Part shown: positions 10,929-20,932 of the stretch, in pieces
Position numbering within the stretch: the first letter of the stretch is position 1
How the letters are laid out: each line of letters begins with the position of its first letter
Assembly (NCBI GenBank): GCA_029168955.1
Contig: JAPDOI010001160.1
Span: 1 to 64,000 of the forward strand
Direction: 5' to 3'
Length of the DNA: 64,000 bases
Source of the DNA: Aplectana chamaeleonis
Taxonomy: Eukaryota; Nematoda; Chromadorea; Rhabditida; Cosmocercidae
Made by a program: the position numbers and the translations under genes
Notes under the pieces: model-generated
Database searches by the model: none
Told to the model about the DNA's origin: nothing
What the model saw: only the letters and a program-made list of their open reading frames with translations

Positions 10929-11471
10929 AGGCAGTGGTCGCGATCAAATATGCTTGTCGTCTTTTTCTCTCCAAATCCTTTCCTGAGTCTCGAGTAGTAG
11001 GACCTATAAGAAAAAATCGCGAAAAAACCACTGTTTTGGGCCGAATTTGAAACCTGAACTTTCTTGCCTTTTGATGGTGGACGAGCCCTCTCCACATCAT
11101 CGGCATCGATGACCTCTTATATCAAGAACATCAGCTAGCTTGAAATTGAATGTCAATCAATGAACCTTCGAATTTATGTACACATCTAGTCAAAAACATT
11201 GACTGAAGTGATGCTTTCATTATTCAACTGTTTTTATTCGTTAAATTTGCATTTATTTCGTCCTCTGAATGTCGATGATTTTTGACTGCTCGGCATGAGA
11301 CTGCGATCTGTTTCGTCATCGCTGTGCACGTGTGCACGAACTAGCTTCTTTGGGCCCTAGAAACTCTATTTGTAGACCGTTTTCACTGCGCTACCTCCAT
11401 AGTTTTCAGCTGTTTTAATCTAAGCTGATTTTTGTAGTTTTTCGATGACGTTTTCATCGTGACCACTGCCT
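10929..11471. mobile_element. TTAA element, family D, arm 1 of palindrome
   Basis: Begins AGGCAGTGGTCGCGATCAAA after TTAA (10925-10928) and ends CATCGTGACCACTGCCT. TTAA 11472-11475 is shared with the inverted partner. It contains the self-complementary GTGCACGTGTGCAC. About 543 bp, non-coding. Together with 11476-12003 it forms a palindrome of about 1.07 kb centred at 11473. Confidence 0.85.
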
Positions 11472-11475
11472 TTAA

Positions 11476-12003
11476 AGGCAGTGGTCACGATAACGTTATC
11501 TAAAAAACTATAGAAATCAGCTTAGATAGAAAACAGCTGAAAAACTATGAAGGTAGCGCGGTGAAAAACCGGCTAGGATTAGAGTTCCTAGGGCCTAAAG
11601 ATGCCAGTTCGTGCACACGTGCACAGCGCAGCAAAAAAAGACCGCCGCCTCATGCCGAGTAGTCAAAAATCATCGACATTTAGAGGAAGAAATAAATGCA
11701 AAGTTACCTAATAAAAACAGTTGAAAAGTGAAAGCAAGCACTACAATGTTTTGACAAGATGAGTGTTGATCATTGATTGAAATTCAATTTCAAGCCGGCT
11801 GATGTTCTTGATATCAGAGATCATCGCTGCCGATGTTGTGGAGTGGGCTCGTCCACCATCAAAAGACAAGAAAGTTTAGGCTTCAAGTTTGGCCCGAAAC
11901 AGCGGTTTTCTCGCGATTTTTTCTTATAGGTTCTACTACTCGAAGCCCAGAAAGGGTTTAGAGAGGAAAAGTAGACAAGCATATTTTATCGCGACCACTG
12001 CCT
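11476..12003. mobile_element. TTAA element, family D, arm 2 of palindrome
   Basis: An inverted partner of 10929-11471 with the same segments in reverse order and complement, including the conserved GTGCACACGTGCAC-type palindrome. It ends ATATTTTATCGCGACCACTG then CCT, followed by TTAA 12004-12007. The two arms have diverged by scattered substitutions, so the dimer is not very recent. Confidence 0.85.
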
Positions 12004-12007
12004 TTAA

Positions 12008-12442
12008 AAGAAGTGTTCACGATAAGAATCGTTTTTCTGTTTTCCCGCCTATCTTGAAACCGGTCCCATTCTGACTTCAATGATGCTTCTGGAATCGTAC
12101 AAGACCTTCTGGGAATGGAATTATAGTCCCTCAAACTTGAGCTAGGGAAAATGGTGGACGAGTTGTCCGAGGCTTGTAACTTCCGTCTTTTGCAGCCAAT
12201 GTATGCGAGCTGACCTGAGTAAAGAGAGAAGTTGAGAATGAAGGGAAGAACGGGGCTTTTGATCGGAAACCATCGCTCAACTCACGATTTCGAGTGTTCC
12301 TTTGTTCACGTCGAGGGGCGGAAAGTGGCGGGGTTTGCCCACTTTTTAAAGCCGTTTTGCGGCTCCTGGGTAGCTTTTCGTCCCGTTTTTTCGGCGTTTG
12401 TCATGGAAAATTCAAGGATGAAGTTTATCGCGAACAGTGACT
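12008..12442. mobile_element. TTAA element, family A2
   Basis: Its left end (AAGAAGTGTTCACGATAAGA) is a slightly decayed AGGCAGTGTTCACGATAA; the right end is GTTTATCGCGAACAGTGACT. It is flanked by TTAA at 12004-12007 and 12443-12446, both shared with neighbours. The interior contains the family-typical TTCCCGCCTATCTTGAAA. Non-coding. Confidence 0.75.
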
Positions 12443-12446
12443 TTAA

Positions 12447-12850
12447 AGGCAGTGTTCACGATAAAAATCGTTTTTCTGTTTTCCCGCCTATCTTGAAAAC
12501 AGCCCCATGCTGATCCCAATGATGTCTCTGAAATCGTACAAGACCTTCTGGGAACGGGGTTATGGTCCCTCAAAACTTGAGCTAAGGAAACATGGTAAAC
12601 GAGTTGTCCTCTGGCTTTTGATTGGAAACCATCGCTCATCTCACCATCTCGAGGATTCATTTGTTCACGTCGTTGGGCTTGCGTGGCGCTTTTGGTGTTT
12701 GCCTTGCGCTCGAAGTGGCAACTTCGGGCTCTTTTGGAGTTTTTCTTGGCTCGTTTCCATGCGTTCTTTCGACGTCAACGTTGCAGTGTGCCCCTCCACA
12801 ACCCATTCCCTGTGGAAACTGAAACACATTTTTTATCGCAAACACTGCCT
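12447..12850. mobile_element. TTAA element, family A2
   Basis: Same orientation as the preceding copy. Starts AGGCAGTGTTCACGATAAAA and ends TTTATCGCAAACACTGCCT; TTAA at 12443-12446 and 12851-12854. After the last TTAA, element E resumes with AATTCTTCCAG, which matches the uninterrupted paralogue near 63610. Confidence 0.8.
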
Positions 12851-13559
12851 TTAAAATTCTTCCAGGGGTTTTTTTGTGGGGCTGATCACGAATCTAGGGT
12901 TTACCTGTTAATTTCCAGAAGTTTTCGGCTAATTTTGTTAGAAGCTTCCCAACCGGAGAAAATTACGAGGGAAGAACGCCACTTCCGAGATTTCCAGATT
13001 TCTGCGATGAATGGTTCTCAAAATCGTTCTCTGAGGGTTATTTGGAGTGCTAAACACGAATCTGGAGTCCGTTTATCGATTTTTCGCAGATTACAGTAGA
13101 TTACGGTGGGTATACGGCAGTTTGGTCAAAATCTCAGATTTTAATCGAAATTTGTACACGGGGGTTATTCGGGGTGGAGAATACGAATTTAGCGTCCGTT
13201 TGTTGATTTTCAAAATACTAAAGTGTTTTGCCCCTAAATGACATGTTACTTACCGTAACCTTCAGTAAACCTAGAAACTTCGACAAATGGACTCCAAATT
13301 CGTGTTCACCACCCTAGATTACCCTTACATATAACTTTTGAGCTAAATCCGAGAGAATTTTTTGAAACTCCAGAAAAAATGCCTGATGTCCTACATTTTG
13401 GGAAACTCAAAAAAAACATGCCTGAAAAAAACGCCTTTTTGCGAGGACTGAAAATAGTTTCTAACTTTTCTGAACCCGCAGCTCGGGCCGGGATACTGCG
13501 CATTTTTACTATCGAACCAGAAGAGATTTTAACGATTCTAGTCGTTTTTGCAGATCCGA

Positions 13560-14973
13560 CCTACTCAGGTAAAACTAGTTGTTCAGAATCGGACGAATAG
13601 TTGTCGAGAATCGGTCGACAATCGAGAAGTTGTCCAGAATTTTGATAAAGTTATCGAGATTTCCGAGATTCGTAGTATTTTTGAGAATTGCGGGCGATTT
13701 GTTCAGAATTTCAGAGAAAGTTGCCAAGAATTCGTGGGAACGATTGTTTGCCAAGAATTCGGGCAGATTTCTCGACAACTTATGAAATTGAGGATTTGTT
13801 TCGAATATGTCGAAAATTTCCCATGAATTCATGACATCACTCCAGAACCTTCTTCAAATGCGGCTGCTGTTTTTGTTCTTTTCTTTTCGTGTGGATCCGC
13901 TGTGTTTTATTTTCTTTTTTCCTCCATTCTTCCAAATGGTTATCAATTTTAATGCATATCACCGATTTCTTGAATATCAAACTCGTTTTTTTAATTTTCA
14001 TATTTTCAAAATAGCGAACGTACCAAAACATGGGATTTCCATGTTAGTGAACTTTATAAGTTTTCGAGCTTTCAAGTACTGATCTTTCTTTTGATGATCG
14101 GCAGTTGCAGCAGTCAGATTGAAAATATATTACTTAAGAAGTTACCCAAGAAGTATCAGAACAACGTTTGAAATTAAGATTGTTAATTCGAATAAATTTC
14201 GAATCATTCGAATTTGCAACTCTAAGCCTTCAATGATTGTCGAGCATTATATTGATGTACAAAATGTGGACCTGCCGGAAGTCCATATTTTGCAAAGTAT
14301 GGGTCACGAGAGTAAGATATTTGAGTCCAGCGTGGTCGATTTACCCTGTATACAAACTTTCGCCGCCTAAGATGCAGGCTGAACACCGCTAAAGAATTAT
14401 GGTTCACACCTTTCTCAGGTGTGGTCCCGACGGAAGTCGGCAATTTTGAAAACTAGGAGCCACGAGAGTGGGATAGTTGAGTTTAGCGTGGTCGATTTAC
14501 TCTCTACTCAAACTTTCATTGTCTTCGAGTAATTCCGAAGACCAGTACACTGAAGGCTTACTGGTGCTGGGAAGGGCCAATAGCGGCCCATGCTGAACGA
14601 TTTTGTAGACCTGCAGCATATACGATGCACAGTTTGCCTCTGCCAAACGTAGATGAAATGAGACTAATCTAAACTCGCCTTAAGGAGTTGAGTTGAACCA
14701 TCTCCGTAGATTTCACCGACCGTTGTAATCAACGGTTGGGCAGTAGCCCTAATTTTTGATAAGTAGTTCAGTTGTACATGTGTATATTTGTGGGTTAGCT
14801 GTCGAGAATCGGGCTAGGAGTTGTCGGGAATTGGTCGAGAAGTTGTCGGGCATTGTCGAGAATTGGGCGACAGGTTGTCCAGAATTCTCTAGGGTCTGCG
14901 AAAGTTGTCCTGCATTCGTACGCCTGCAGGACAATTTTTCGTCCGATTCTCGACAACCAGTTTTACCTGAGTA
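13560..14973. mobile_element. TIR element F, 1.4 kb
   Basis: Left end CTACTCAGGTAAAACTAGTT followed by an imperfect series of TTGTCGAGAATCGG-like subterminal repeats; the right end (ACAACCAGTTTTACCTGAGT) is the inverse. It directly abuts the right end of element E. The middle (14255-14760) holds the paired structured segments listed separately. A second member is at 61133-62318. Subterminal TTGTCGAGAAT repeats on both sides suggest transposase binding sites, by analogy with other TIR elements. Confidence 0.7.
14255..14760 (+). other. Duplicated structured segment, possible ncRNA pair
   Basis: Two diverged copies start (T/C)CACGAGAGT..GATA, share AGCGTGGTCGATTTAC, and each ends with a hairpin followed by a U-rich tract: CCGACGGAAGTCGG then CAATTTTGA (first copy, ends about 14450), and GGGCAGTAGCCC then TAATTTTTGA (second copy, ends about 14760). 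The second copy also has CCAGTA..TACTGG, GGGCC..GGCCC and ACCGTTG..CAACGGT stems. I do not recognise a known RNA family. The U-tracts resemble Sm sites or pol III terminators; this is inference. Confidence 0.3.
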
Positions 14974-15104
14974 CGCTTTGTGTACTCGTATATATACCCT
15001 TGTTAGAGTCATGCTAATTGATTCAAAGTTACTGTGTACTTGTTCCGAATCGAACAGTCGGATAAGTACCCGACTGTTTCAAGTTGACTTTTTATTCGAA
15101 AAGT

Positions 15105-15345
15105 CAAATATTTGAAAAAGTGTGATATCCCATCACAGTTGAAAAGTCGAATAATCGAAAAAGTGCTATATCTGATTACAGTCGAAAAGTCGAATATTCG
15201 AAAAAGTGCGATATCCGACCACAGTCGAAAGGTCGAATATTCGAAAAAGTGCGATATCCGACCACAGTCGAAATGTCGAATATTCGAAAAAGTGCTGTAT
15301 CCGACCATAGTCTAAAAGTCGAATATTCAAATAGTTCAAAATTCG
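15105..15345. repeat. 43-44-bp tandem repeat with TTCGAATATTCGAA-type core
   Basis: Five to six units containing GTCGAATATTCGAAAAAGTG and a GATATCCGACCACA spacer. Related TTCGAATATTCGAA-rich repeats occur at 48609-48815, 55139-55345 and, more loosely, 60000-60200. Confidence 0.85.
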
Positions 15346-16676
15346 AATATAGCTGAGAAGTCGGATATTACAATCCGACCACAAAAAAACTGCGCGTCAA
15401 TCACTCCCCTGGAGAATAATTATGTTTTTCCGTAAAGCCTGCTTCATCTAGATAGTTCACGGATTTAGGTAAGAACTAGCTAGTTTCGCGACTCTGTACT
15501 CAATTTTAGTTCGCTTAAACATAGGATTTAATTTTTTTTTCGATGAAATTTTGTGGGTTTTAGTCAGTTGGAAGAGATTTTTTATACTGCACACAGCATG
15601 TGCTTTCATTTGGGCTACTGTGCGGCCCCCGTCACATGTAGTTATACGATAGTATGACGTAGGCCGTCCTAGGTTGCCCGTGGGCCGGTCGTAGTCCACT
15701 CTAAATAATGCGGCCGCTTTGCAAATAAACGAGAGGCTGAGACTAGGCGGGGCTACGGACGATGGCTGTACATCTTATCGTATTTATTTATTTTTTTGAT
15801 TATTTTTTCAACTGTTCATTTGGGTGCATTTCCATAGAGTGGCTGATTCTGGACATGATTTCTTCGCGTGAGGAGAAGAGGCAAAGAAGGCAAAGCGAGA
15901 TCTTTACATGGTTGTTCCATTTGGAAACGGGTCATTGGATGGCTACCGTAACCCAAAATCCTCCACTGAGTTCCATTTGAGAATTTTATACATTCAGCAG
16001 ATCGCATTTTTGATGCTGATTCCGAATTTGGCTACCGTTCTCCGATTGGACCACTTTGAAGCGAGTTATTCAAGAGCGGCGCCAAACGGCGCGCTCTGGC
16101 GCTCTAGCGTCCCCGATGATCAAAAGATACGGGCGGTAGTGTATTGTCGTCTGTTGTGTGCCTCTTGGCCAAAGCAAAAGCGCTCTGTGGCCGAATCGGG
16201 CTACAGTGGTGTAGCCTTGCATTGTTCGTGTAGACCACGACCGGCAAACCAGCTGATAGCTCATGAGCCCTTATGTGAAAGCTTTCTTGCTGATTCTCAG
16301 GAGTTACACTAATTTACTGCACTAATTTCTTTCAAATCGCTTCCGTCATGACCCTGTGACGACTCCCTCACACGTCAGCATCGCTCAGGTCTCTTTCGGA
16401 TGACCTTCTTTTGCATTCACTCAAAGACGTGCCCTATAATCAATATTTGAAAATAAACTTCATTTATACGAGTGAATCATTTCATTTATCTTTCCTTGCA
16501 ACAACTCAATTCTTTATTGAAAAACATACATTATGCGTGAGGGTTTGTTAATGTATGAAACGAGGTTCATCAGAAGCAAATCGACGGGTTTGGAGCTAAG
16601 GTAAGCTGTTTGGAGTTCGACAGCATAAAAAAACATCAGCGAATCTCTCAACCCATCGGTTCGCCATTGAATCATC
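15346..16676. other. Mostly unannotated; downstream flank of the gene at 16677
   Basis: Contains a fragment at about 16045-16110 (GACCACTTTGAAGCGAGTTA then GCGGCG palindromes) related to the termini of the fold-back-like elements at 49616 and 53365. A minus-strand AATAAA (16513-16518) lies about 160 nt downstream of the stop at 16677 and is the likely poly(A) signal for that gene. Confidence 0.5.
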
Positions 16677-17051
16677 CTACCCCTCTGAATTGGATCCACT
16701 AGTAATTTGGTGGATTTCGCTGACTACTGTCTGATTTGCTCCACTGATCATCGCCGTGCCATTACCTTCGGCTGTAGTAGTCTGATTACTTCCAATAATT
16801 TTGTTAACCATTTCCACTGCAGCATTAGTGAGATTGCCTATGAAATCTGTTGCTGAGTTGACGTGTCCGCCTATCATAGCTATCGCTGAGTCAATTTGAC
16901 TAGCAGTACCACTCATTGTGATGTTAGCAGGTGGGTGCATGATTGGCATTGTGGAGTTGACCGGCTCTCCATTCTTCGCTGGTGCTGGGGGTTTCCGAAT
17001 CATACTCAGCTTTTTAACCAATGCTTCGATCTTCTTATAATTCATGGTGTT
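16677..17051 (-). CDS. Terminal exon of a multi-exon nematode gene, Asn-glycosylation rich
   Basis: The last exon of the best-supported gene. The acceptor TTTTTCCAG ends at 17052, the exon starts in phase 0 with NTMNYKKIEALVKKLSMIRK, and it ends at TAG 16677-16679. Its 124 residues contain a basic helix-like start, a proline patch (PPAPAKNGEP) and then a low-complexity region with many N-x-S/T sites (VNSTM, ANITM, GNLTN, SNQTT, GNGTA, ANQTV), which implies a secreted or luminal protein if those sites are used. Phase 0 agrees with the upstream exons at 17487-17570 (possible), 19243-19317, 20510-20641 and about 20933-21110. No family is recognised. The small helical first half followed by a disordered glycosylated tail resembles nematode-specific secreted proteins, but I will not name one. 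Confidence 0.7.
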   Translation of the reverse strand, partial: NTMNYKKIEALVKKLSMIRKPPAPAKNGEPVNSTMPIMHPPANITMSGTASQIDSAIAMIGGHVNSATDFIGNLTNAAVEMVNKIIGSNQTTTAEGNGTAMISGANQTVVSEIHQITSGSNSEG

Positions 17052-17486
17052 CTGGAAAAACGTCATTCGTGATAAAAAATGATGATCTTACATGATTGAA
17101 TATTCACAGCTTCTGAAACTTGTATTTGTGAGGCCAGTACAAAGCTCGTAGGTTAGGTCAAAGTGAATGCGGCGCTTTTCTTGCGGTTTTAGCGCCCTGT
17201 TTCAATAGAGATGAGCGCGAAGCGCGCATCAGATTTGGTTTTGACTTCGCCTTGCGCAACACAGAACTAGTGAGCTTAATTTTGGCTAGGATTATGGAAG
17301 TTCGTGCATCTAGCTCCTATTCAAACTTGAACTTTATAAGTGAACACTGAAGTGGACTCCAACATACTAAAAATGCTCCTCAAGACACATTATCGATCGA
17401 TAATAGGCATTATCGGTTTTTAGGCTTATTGCGGCAAGGAGTGGTGATTGCAGATGCTTGTAAGTCTTTTGATTGGAAAATCGTAC

Positions 17487-17570
17487 TAGCCACCTAGAAG
17501 TAGACGGAGAGGGCTGTGGCTGCTTGCTAGGGACGTCGGTTTCACTCGGCAGTAAATGATCAATATCTTC
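17487..17570 (-). CDS. Possible 84-nt exon of the same gene
   Basis: The acceptor ACTTCCTGTCAG ends at 17571 and the donor GTACGA starts at 17486. The exon is exactly 28 codons, phase 0 at both ends, and reads EDIDHLLPSETDVPSK then a Pro/Ser/Gln-rich stretch ending SRWL. Its phase allows it to be included or skipped between the exons at 19243-19317 and 16677-17051 without changing frame. An alternative donor, CTTCTAG then GTGGCT, would break the frame. It is supported only by splice-site fit and composition, so it may be a cassette exon or chance. Confidence 0.4.
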
Positions 17571-17685
17571 CTGACAGGAAGTGCAAGCACTTCCTGTCCA
17601 CCTGTACAGCTGAGAACGGGGTATGCTTCTACTCAGATAAAAAGGAGCTCGAACCCACTTCGACCCGCACACTTTCACAGAGACA

Positions 17686-18175
17686 CGCGATAGGCATGTG
17701 CTCGCCCTCCTGTCACGAAAGCGTGCCTATGACGGGGATTAGGGTGGGATGGTGCCTATCACGGAAGGGGTTCCACGCCCAAGCCGCTAATTTCCAAGGG
17801 TAGCATACGAGTATTAAGTCAAAGTAAGTCGAAAGCATGCGACGCGCTTCTGAGTCAGGACTCAGATGACTGCTGTGCCGTCGGTTCAGTTACCCAAGTT
17901 CGAGGTACTTGACCCTGCCTGACGGTTAAAGGCCCCGCTCAACAGCTGGCGGCCCCCGTTGATGCTTGGCGCACTGGCCGGGTTGCGTGTTGGGGTGCTG
18001 GCCGCGTTGCGCACCGGTGCGTCTGTATATTTTTAGAGAAAAATAAACTCAGAGGGGCTTGTCGCCCGGGCGCGAAACAGCTGTTCGCCCACTACAGTCA
18101 CTACCGCGCCCGCGGAGGTCATTATCCCGCTGGCGATGCCGGTATTTCAGCGGGCGTTAAGCGAGTTTTGTCTGA
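17686..18175 (+). repeat. SL1-like repeat, copy a
   Basis: About 490 bp, GC-rich. It matches 33375-33732 plus 34991-35170, where a mariner interrupts it. It contains the SL1-like segment at 17883-17904 followed by GTACTTGACCC, then two diverged units of a 24-bp TGCGTGTTGGGGTGCTGGCC motif and TGTATATTTTTAG. The sequence GAGAAAAATAAACTCAG here is the empty version of the mariner target in copy b. Ends are set by loss of similarity; no terminal inverted repeat was seen. Confidence 0.75.
17883..17904 (+). ncRNA. SL1 spliced-leader-like sequence
   Basis: 19 of 22 bases match the nematode SL1 exon (starts GGTTCAGTTACCCAAG). It is immediately followed by GT, as is the SL exon in SL RNA genes. It sits inside a dispersed repeat, so it may be an SL-RNA-derived element rather than a working SL RNA gene. 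Confidence 0.45.
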
Positions 18176-19242
18176 GTATGCCCGCCGTAGTACATTGCTA
18201 AGGAGGCTGCGAGACAGCAGCCATCTACTCGGCGGTCTCCTCACCGTCCCTGCGGGCTGCTACTCAAGCCTGTCTCTGCTCTCACACGTGGCGAAGTGGG
18301 GGCCGCCACTTCTGAAATTTGGATTAGAGAGGCACAACATAGAATGCTATACGACGGGCACGGTAGGGTTCGTTTCGTCCTCTATTCCGTGAAAACGGTC
18401 ACTGGAGTCCGTTTGGCAACACGAGGACCCAGATTCCTGTTCAGCATATTGAATGAGCTCCAAATCGAAATTTTCTGATGGATCTGGAAAATTCTCCTTT
18501 AAGCACCCAAAAAATTGCCTAATGGGTAACCTTGCTTTCCCGTAAAGCTTTAAAAAATGCAAATGGCTTTGCTCAGAAGTGCTCTCAGCTGAATCCGATC
18601 CCAGGTGTGGAGAGAGTATGTCAGAGCTGGTCAGAAAACATTCATCACCCTTCTAACCGGGAGCGACCACCATGCGAGGTTCCCTTGTATGATCTCTCCT
18701 TTTCTTGCAACCAGGCTCCGTGCATAGCTAGCAACCAGCAGCAAGCGTCATGTCGCTGGAACGCTGAAGAAGAACGCTCAATCGGAGGCGCATGCTGAAG
18801 GGAAGATGGTGTTGATGAAATCATTCACAACCGCTACACCTTCGCCGCCGCAGCAGGCCATCTGCAGTGGAAGGTATAAAGTGAAATCAATAATAAATGT
18901 TAACGATGCAAAGCACCAGCGGCACATGACGCTTGCAGCTAGCTATGGACGCCGACTGAGACACCGTCGTATGCGATAAAAGATGGTGGCAGTCAAAAAT
19001 TTGACTAGGTCTACGCGAAGTTGCAGATTTTGAGAGTTGTTTCTACACAGAAGAAACAGCTTTAATCAACATAGGCACTCGTTTGTTTTTGTGACTGTTG
19101 GGTTGTCGATTCTGTGAGGTTCTTGTGAATGGGCAGGCTTAGATAGTTTCAATCTGACTTACGTCAGAGTCTTTGCTGTATTATTTCCACCTCGACTTAT
19201 TTTTCGTCTGAATGGGTGGTTCAGTACTGGCCTATAACTCAC
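18176..19242. other. Mostly non-coding; weak plus-strand exon candidate
   Basis: A short plus-strand segment at about 18804-18873 reads EDGVDEIIHNRYTFAAAAGH then LQWK and is followed by GTATAA, a possible donor. No convincing acceptor or partner exon was found. The rest is unremarkable. Confidence 0.25.
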
Positions 19243-19317
19243 GTTTTCCGCCGTGGCTCCCTCTTGTGCTGCAGCAATAATTGAATTCATTTGCATTGGT
19301 CGAATCATTAGCGCAAA
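19243..19317 (-). CDS. 75-nt internal exon
   Basis: The acceptor AGCCTTTCAG ends at 19318 and the strong donor GTGAGT starts at 19242. The exon is exactly 25 codons in phase 0: FALMIRPMQMNSIIAAAQEG then ATAEN. It joins in phase to the exon at 20510-20641 upstream and to 16677-17051 (or 17487-17570) downstream. Its upstream intron (19318-20509) is nearly all a family D palindromic dimer (19356-20427); without it the intron would be about 112 bp. The peptide is amphipathic and continues the helical part of the protein. The function is unknown. Confidence 0.65.
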
Positions 19318-19355
19318 CTGAAAGGCTAGACTATTCATGCAATTGAATCCCTTAA

Positions 19356-19899
19356 AGGCAGTGGTCGCGATGAAATATGCTTGTCTTATTTTCCTCTCTA
19401 ATCCTTTTCTGGGTTTGAAACTAGTAACCCATTGAGAAGGCAAAACGAAAAACCGCTGTTTTTGGGCCAAATTTGAAGCCTGAACTTTCTTGTCTTTTGA
19501 TGGTGGACTGAGCCCACTTCACATCATCGGCATCGATGATCTCTATTATCAAAAACATCAGCTGGTTTAAAAATTGAATTTCAATCAATAAACGTCATCC
19601 TTCGGACCCATCTAGTCAAAAACATTGACTGAAGCGCTTTCTTTCATTGGTCAACTCTTTTCATTACGTAAATTTGCAATTATTTCTTCCTCTGGATGTG
19701 GATGAATTTTGACTGCTCGGCATGAGACAGCGATCTTTTTGCTGCGCTCGTGCACGTGTGCACGAACCAGAATCTTTGGGCCCTAGAAACTCCTAATTGT
19801 TGCCCGTTTACCGCGCTACCTTCATAGTTTTTCAGTTGTTTTCATCTAAGCTGATTTTTATAGTTTTTAGGTATCGTTATTCATCGGCGACCACTGCGT
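19356..19899. mobile_element. TTAA element, family D, arm 1 of second palindrome
   Basis: Starts AGGCAGTGGTCGCGATGAAA after TTAA (19352-19355). TTAA 19900-19903 is shared with the inverted arm. It has the same internal landmarks as 10929-11471, including the GTGCACGTGTGCAC palindrome. Confidence 0.85.
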
Positions 19900-19903
19900 T
19901 TAA

Positions 19904-20427
19904 AGGCAGTGGTCGCGATGAAAAACGTTATCTAAAATACTATGAAAATTAGCTTATATCGAAAACAGCTGGAAAATTATGAAGGTAGCGTAAGACCCTG
20001 AATTTCCAGCTCGTGCACACGTGCACAGTGCCGCAAAAAAAAATCGCCGCCTCGTGCCGAGCAGTCAAAAATCATCGACATTCAGAGGAAAAAATAAATC
20101 CAGATTTACGGAATGAAAAGAGTTGACCAATGAAAGAAAGCGCTTCAGTCAATCGTTTTTGACTCAGATGGGTCTGAAGGATGACGTTTATTGATTGAAA
20201 TTCACTTTAAACCAGCTTTTCAGATGTTTTTGACAATAGAGATCATCGATGCCGATGATGTGGAGTGGGCTCGTCCACCATCAAAAGACAAGAAAGTTCA
20301 GGCTTCAAATTTGGCCCGAAACAGCGGTTTTTCCGCGATTTTTTTCTCAATGGTCCTACTACTCTAAACCCAGAAAAGAGTTTAGAGAGGAAAAGAAGAC
20401 AAACATATTTTATTGCGATCACTGCCT
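19904..20427. mobile_element. TTAA element, family D, arm 2 of second palindrome
   Basis: Inverted relative to 19356-19899. It ends ATTTTATTGCGATCACTGCC then T, followed by TTAA 20428-20431. The dimer is joined at the same (inner) end as the dimer at 10929-12003, and the whole unit lies within an intron of the minus-strand gene. Confidence 0.85.
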
Positions 20428-20509
20428 TTAACCAAAGGACAAAAGAATCTTAAAATTGAATGTATGTAGTAAGGTTACCAAAATCAGCCTAACGCTTAAC
20501 AAAACTAAC

Positions 20510-20641
20510 CATCTTAGCCTCCATGCCGGTTAAGCCATACATTTCGGCTAATCCATCCACAAGAACATTCATCTTCCTCAGCAACCCAGCGATTCGTGGA
20601 ACCACACGACGTATATATTGAGTGCGTTGAGACATATCGAT
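20510..20641 (-). CDS. 132-nt internal exon
   Basis: The acceptor TGTTTGCAG ends at 20642. The exon is 44 codons, phase 0: IDMSQRTQYIRRVVPRIAGL then LRKMNVLVDGLAEMYGL and TGMEAKM. The donor GTTAGT begins at 20509. If the donor is not used, the frame ends six codons later at TAG 20489-20491. The peptide is helical with alternating basic and hydrophobic residues. The phase fits the exon at 20933 upstream and 19317 downstream. The gene's function is not recognised. Confidence 0.65.
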
Positions 20642-20932
20642 CTGCAAACACATTATTCATGGAAATTAAGCACCTCTGTCTGTTTGAACGATTGACACTT
20701 CTTGAGCTCCGCTTTCTGAGAGTAATAACAATCAAGCCCGTAAGTCAACTACAGCCCTTTCACGTCCTATTATGTAACTCCATAATGAGAAATCCTCGAA
20801 AGGGAACTAGAGATAGACAGAACCGGATAGTTTGCCAAGGTGTCGTAGGTAAGTAAGCAACCTTGCAATGGTTATAACCCTCGTTCTTCCGAGCTGAATC
20901 ACAAATGTAAAAGACAAAGGAACGTAGCAAAC

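Larger units (their letters stand above)
10640..13557. mobile_element. TIR element E, interrupted by a chain of TTAA elements
   Basis: Terminal inverted repeats of about 80 bp: left AAAACGACTAGTATCGTTAG followed by TATCTC and GCGCAGTATCCCG; the right end is the inverse, at 13479-13557. The homologous element at 63050-63957 is about 0.9 kb and has no insertion, whereas this copy contains 1.9 kb of TTAA elements at 10929-12850. Interior sequence on both sides matches the inverse of 63135-63870. No transposase was recognised. Confidence 0.75.

Noticed and set aside
14355..14375. U5 snRNA-like CTTTCGCC loop
   Set aside because: The surrounding stem and downstream segments do not match U5, and the second copy lacks the loop.
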